Part shown: positions 33,207-34,947 of the stretch, piece by piece | Layout: each line of letters starts with the position of its first letter | Position numbering within the stretch: position 1 is the first letter of the stretch | NCBI GenBank assembly: GCA_030447725.1 | Contig: JAUJOQ010000002.1 | Span: 1-34,947, forward strand | DNA: 34,947 nt | Origin: Thermoleophilaceae bacterium | GTDB lineage: Bacteria > Actinomycetota > Thermoleophilia > Solirubrobacterales > Thermoleophilaceae | Direction of reading: 5' to 3' | The notes under the pieces: model-generated | The model's input: only the letters and a program-made list of their open reading frames with translations | What the model was told of the DNA's origin: nothing | The model's database searches: none | Program-made: the position numbers and the translations under genes

Positions 33207-33842
33207 ATGAGCAGCATGTCCGAGCACACCGCACCCCGTAGCCGCCATTCCATTCGTGCAGGTGCGATCGGACTTGCCTGCGCGCTGGCCCTGGGCCTAC
33301 CCGCGGCGGTCGTCTCCACCTCGGTGGCCCAGAGCCCGGCTCCTCCCGTCATCCCCACGCCTCCCGATACCCCGTTCACAACACCGGACGACCCCGACGA
33401 CGAGGCGCCCGCACCCGCACCTGCACCCGCGCCCGCTCCCCGGCCCGCGCCCGCGCCCGCCCCCCGGCCCGCGCCCGCGCCCGCGAGTCCGAGCAAGCTC
33501 AAACCCTTCCCGGTGGTGATCGTGGCGGGACGCCAGGGCCGGCGGTCGACCAGGGTGACCGAGCTGTCGGTGAAGGGCCCGCGCGGGGCCCGCGTGGTGG
33601 TGCGCTGCCTCGGCAGGCGGTGCCCGATGCGCCGAGCTATCAAGAGGATCTCGCGAGCCGGGCGCGTCCGGATCAGGAAGGCTCAACGGGTCTACCGTGC
33701 GGGGCTCGTGATCGAGATCCGGGTAACGGACGAGGACCGGGTGGGCAAGTACACGAGCATCCGATTCCGCCGCGGCCGCACTCCCGCCCGCAGCGACGCC
33801 TGCCTGCAGCCGGGCTCGACGGAGCCCAGCGCCTGCCCGTAG
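33207..33842 (+). CDS. Exported Pro/Ala-linker protein sharing the Cys-containing domain of its neighbour
   Basis: Predicted about 211 residues. Signal peptide GAIGLACALALGLPAAVVSTSVAQS, an acidic patch DDPDDEAPAPA, a Pro-Ala-Arg run coded by low-complexity DNA (33408-33485), then a C-terminal domain of ~110 residues. That domain aligns with the end of the preceding gene: PFPVV-I-x-GR, the PRGAxVxVRCxGRxCP segment, RAGxVIxI, GKYTxIRxRR, PARxDxCLxPGSxxPxAC. Four Cys are at equivalent positions in both and could form two disulfides outside the cell. Start choice between ATG 33207 and 33216 is open; no strong ribosome binding site. It converges on murG with a 21-base gap. Not recognised as a known domain. 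Confidence 0.7.
   Translation: MSSMSEHTAPRSRHSIRAGAIGLACALALGLPAAVVSTSVAQSPAPPVIPTPPDTPFTTPDDPDDEAPAPAPAPAPAPRPAPAPAPRPAPAPASPSKLKPFPVVIVAGRQGRRSTRVTELSVKGPRGARVVVRCLGRRCPMRRAIKRISRAGRVRIRKAQRVYRAGLVIEIRVTDEDRVGKYTSIRFRRGRTPARSDACLQPGSTEPSACP
33408..33485 (+). repeat. Low-complexity GC-rich tract coding a Pro-Ala-Arg linker
   Basis: The tract consists of GCNCCN-type codon pairs, with a 24-base unit containing CCCCGGCCCGCGCCCGCG present twice near 33437-33485. It codes an extended spacer between the export signal and the Cys-containing domain. Confidence 0.6.
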
Positions 33843-33863
33843 CCTGACCGGCCCGCCCGTCGC

Positions 33864-34931
33864 TCAAACCAGCGCGAGGATGTCCCGGGCGACCCGCTGC
33901 GCCGCGTCGGGCCGGGCGAGCGCGCGCGCCGCCGCGGCCATCGAGCGCATCCGTTGCGGTGAGCGGAGAAGCGCCGCCACCTCACGGGCCAGCCGGGGTC
34001 CGTCGAGCGCGTGATCTCCGACCACCACCGCGGCGCCCTGGGCCTCCATGTAACGGGCGTTCGCGGTCTGGTGATCGGCGGTGGCATGCGGGTAGGGCAC
34101 CAGGATCGAGGGCAGCCCCGCCGCCGCGATCTCGAGCACCGACCCCCCGGCGCGCGCGGCGACGAGGTCGGCCGCGGCCAGCGCGTCCGCGAACGGGTCT
34201 ACGTAGGCGTGCAGCGCGTAGTGCGGGGGTGAGCCCAAGCGCTCGAGACGCTCGCGCAGATCGGCGTGGTCGCGCCGGCCGCAGACGTGCAGCACCGCGC
34301 ATGGGGCAGCCCCGCCGAAGGCGTCCATCGTGGCGTCGTTGAGGCGGCGGGCGCCGAGCGACCCCCCGAACACGAGCAGGCACGGCTCGTCGGCCACCAC
34401 CCCGAGACGCCCCCGCGCGGCGCCCCGATCCCTGGTCCCCGTCCCGGCCGGCACCGGCCGGCCGCTCAGCACGTATCTCTGACCCTCCCTCCCGTCGATC
34501 GGGAAGGCCAGGAACACCCGCTCGGCGGTGTGGGCGAGCATGCGGTTGGCCACCCCGAGGTGGCTGTCGGCCTCGGTGAGCACGAGCGGCAGACCGAGGG
34601 AGCGAGCGGCAAGACCCACCGGCCCGGCCACGTACCCGCCGCCGCCCATCACGGCGTCGGCGCCGATCTGGCGCAGCAGCCTGCGCGCCCGCGCCGTTGC
34701 GAGCACCGCCAGCCCGGCCGCGCGCGCAGCCCTGAGTGGGTTGCGCCGATCCATTCCCACCACCCTCAGGCGATGGAACGGGTACCCGGCGGCGGGCACG
34801 AGCTCCGCCTCCGCCCGCTCGCCCCCGATGAACTCGACGCCGGCGCCGCTAGCCCGTAGCGCGTCGGCGACGGCCAGGGCCGGGACCACGTGCCCGGCCG
34901 TCCCGCCCGCGGCTATCGCGACCTTGGCCAT
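33864..34931 (-). CDS. murG: UDP-GlcNAc--lipid I N-acetylglucosaminyltransferase
   Basis: Predicted 355 residues. Transfers GlcNAc to undecaprenyl-PP-MurNAc-pentapeptide, making lipid II at the inner membrane face. Seen are the GT-B N-terminal loop IAAGGTAGHVVPALAVADAL (6-25; GGTAGH in place of the more usual GGTGGH), GGGGYVAGPVGLAARSLGLPLVLTEADSHLGVANRML, GGSLGARRLN and the donor-site AARAGGSVLEIAAAGLPSILVPYPHATADHQTANAR. Start ATG 34931 is supported by a perfect AAGGAGG site. It should be in the same ancestral cluster as murC, but two plus-strand genes separate them. Confidence 0.95.
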   Translation of the reverse strand: MAKVAIAAGGTAGHVVPALAVADALRASGAGVEFIGGERAEAELVPAAGYPFHRLRVVGMDRRNPLRAARAAGLAVLATARARRLLRQIGADAVMGGGGYVAGPVGLAARSLGLPLVLTEADSHLGVANRMLAHTAERVFLAFPIDGREGQRYVLSGRPVPAGTGTRDRGAARGRLGVVADEPCLLVFGGSLGARRLNDATMDAFGGAAPCAVLHVCGRRDHADLRERLERLGSPPHYALHAYVDPFADALAAADLVAARAGGSVLEIAAAGLPSILVPYPHATADHQTANARYMEAQGAAVVVGDHALDGPRLAREVAALLRSPQRMRSMAAAARALARPDAAQRVARDILALV

Positions 34932-34936
34932 CGCGG

Positions 34937-34943
34937 CCTCCTT
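34937..34943 (-). promoter_or_regulatory. Strong Shine-Dalgarno site of murG
   Basis: AAGGAGG on the minus strand ends 5 bases before the murG ATG. It is the best ribosome binding site in the window and fixes the murG start. Confidence 0.85.
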
Positions 34944-34947
34944 GGAT

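Overview
The window is high-GC, gene-dense DNA with many GTG and TTG starts and ten start/stop overlaps of the ATGA, GTGA or TTGA type. Gene content (trpS-scpA-scpB, a division/cell-wall cluster with ftsZ, a complete glycine-cleavage operon) and the style of the exported proteins (Cys-flanked Ig-like repeats, Arg-rich C-terminal domains) suggest an actinobacterium, most likely class Thermoleophilia (Solirubrobacterales type). This is inference from the reading; no database was searched.

Left end (1-5.7 kb) is accessory and decayed. It holds a GNAT acetyltransferase cut by the window edge, a truncated LuxR-type ATPase regulator, short fragments that look like the starts of other genes, one intact exported beta-propeller-like protein, a short transposase-like fragment and a small membrane protein. 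From 5.7 to 9.2 kb a minus-strand block carries DUF2252, rluB, a chorismate mutase of the AroH class and hisC. rlmN (plus strand) and an exported unknown protein follow. Next come a small protein carrying a palindromic repeat array near its start, an EamA exporter and a divergent LysR regulator.

From 13.7 to 19.1 kb a tightly overlapping minus-strand operon runs trpS, two tandem alkaline-phosphatase-superfamily ('sulfatase-like') exported enzymes, scpA, scpB. A coiled-coil protein and a SAM methyltransferase face the other way. From 20.4 to 22.7 kb lie a phytoene-dehydrogenase-like flavoprotein and a TauE/SafE permease.

From 22.8 to 27.2 kb is the glycine cleavage operon gcvT-gcvH-gcvPA-gcvPB. 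It sits directly downstream of the cell-division cluster (27.3-34.9 kb): murG, murC, murB, ftsQ, ftsZ. Two exported paralogous proteins in the opposite orientation separate murG from murC. Two good TTGACA-type promoters lie in front of ftsZ.

The most interesting signal is a set of short palindromic DNA elements sitting in frame inside conserved genes. A 41-bp palindrome occurs inside murC and, with only one mismatch, inside an array at the start of the small gene at 11.3-11.8 kb. A different 30-bp imperfect palindrome accounts for a 13-residue insertion just ahead of the radical-SAM cysteines of RlmN. These resemble the protein-inserted palindromic elements of Rickettsia. Other notable points are the Thr-for-Cys/Ser substitution in both sulfatase-like enzymes, a four-Cys domain shared by the two exported proteins in the mur cluster, and the mosaic of regulator fragments at the left end.
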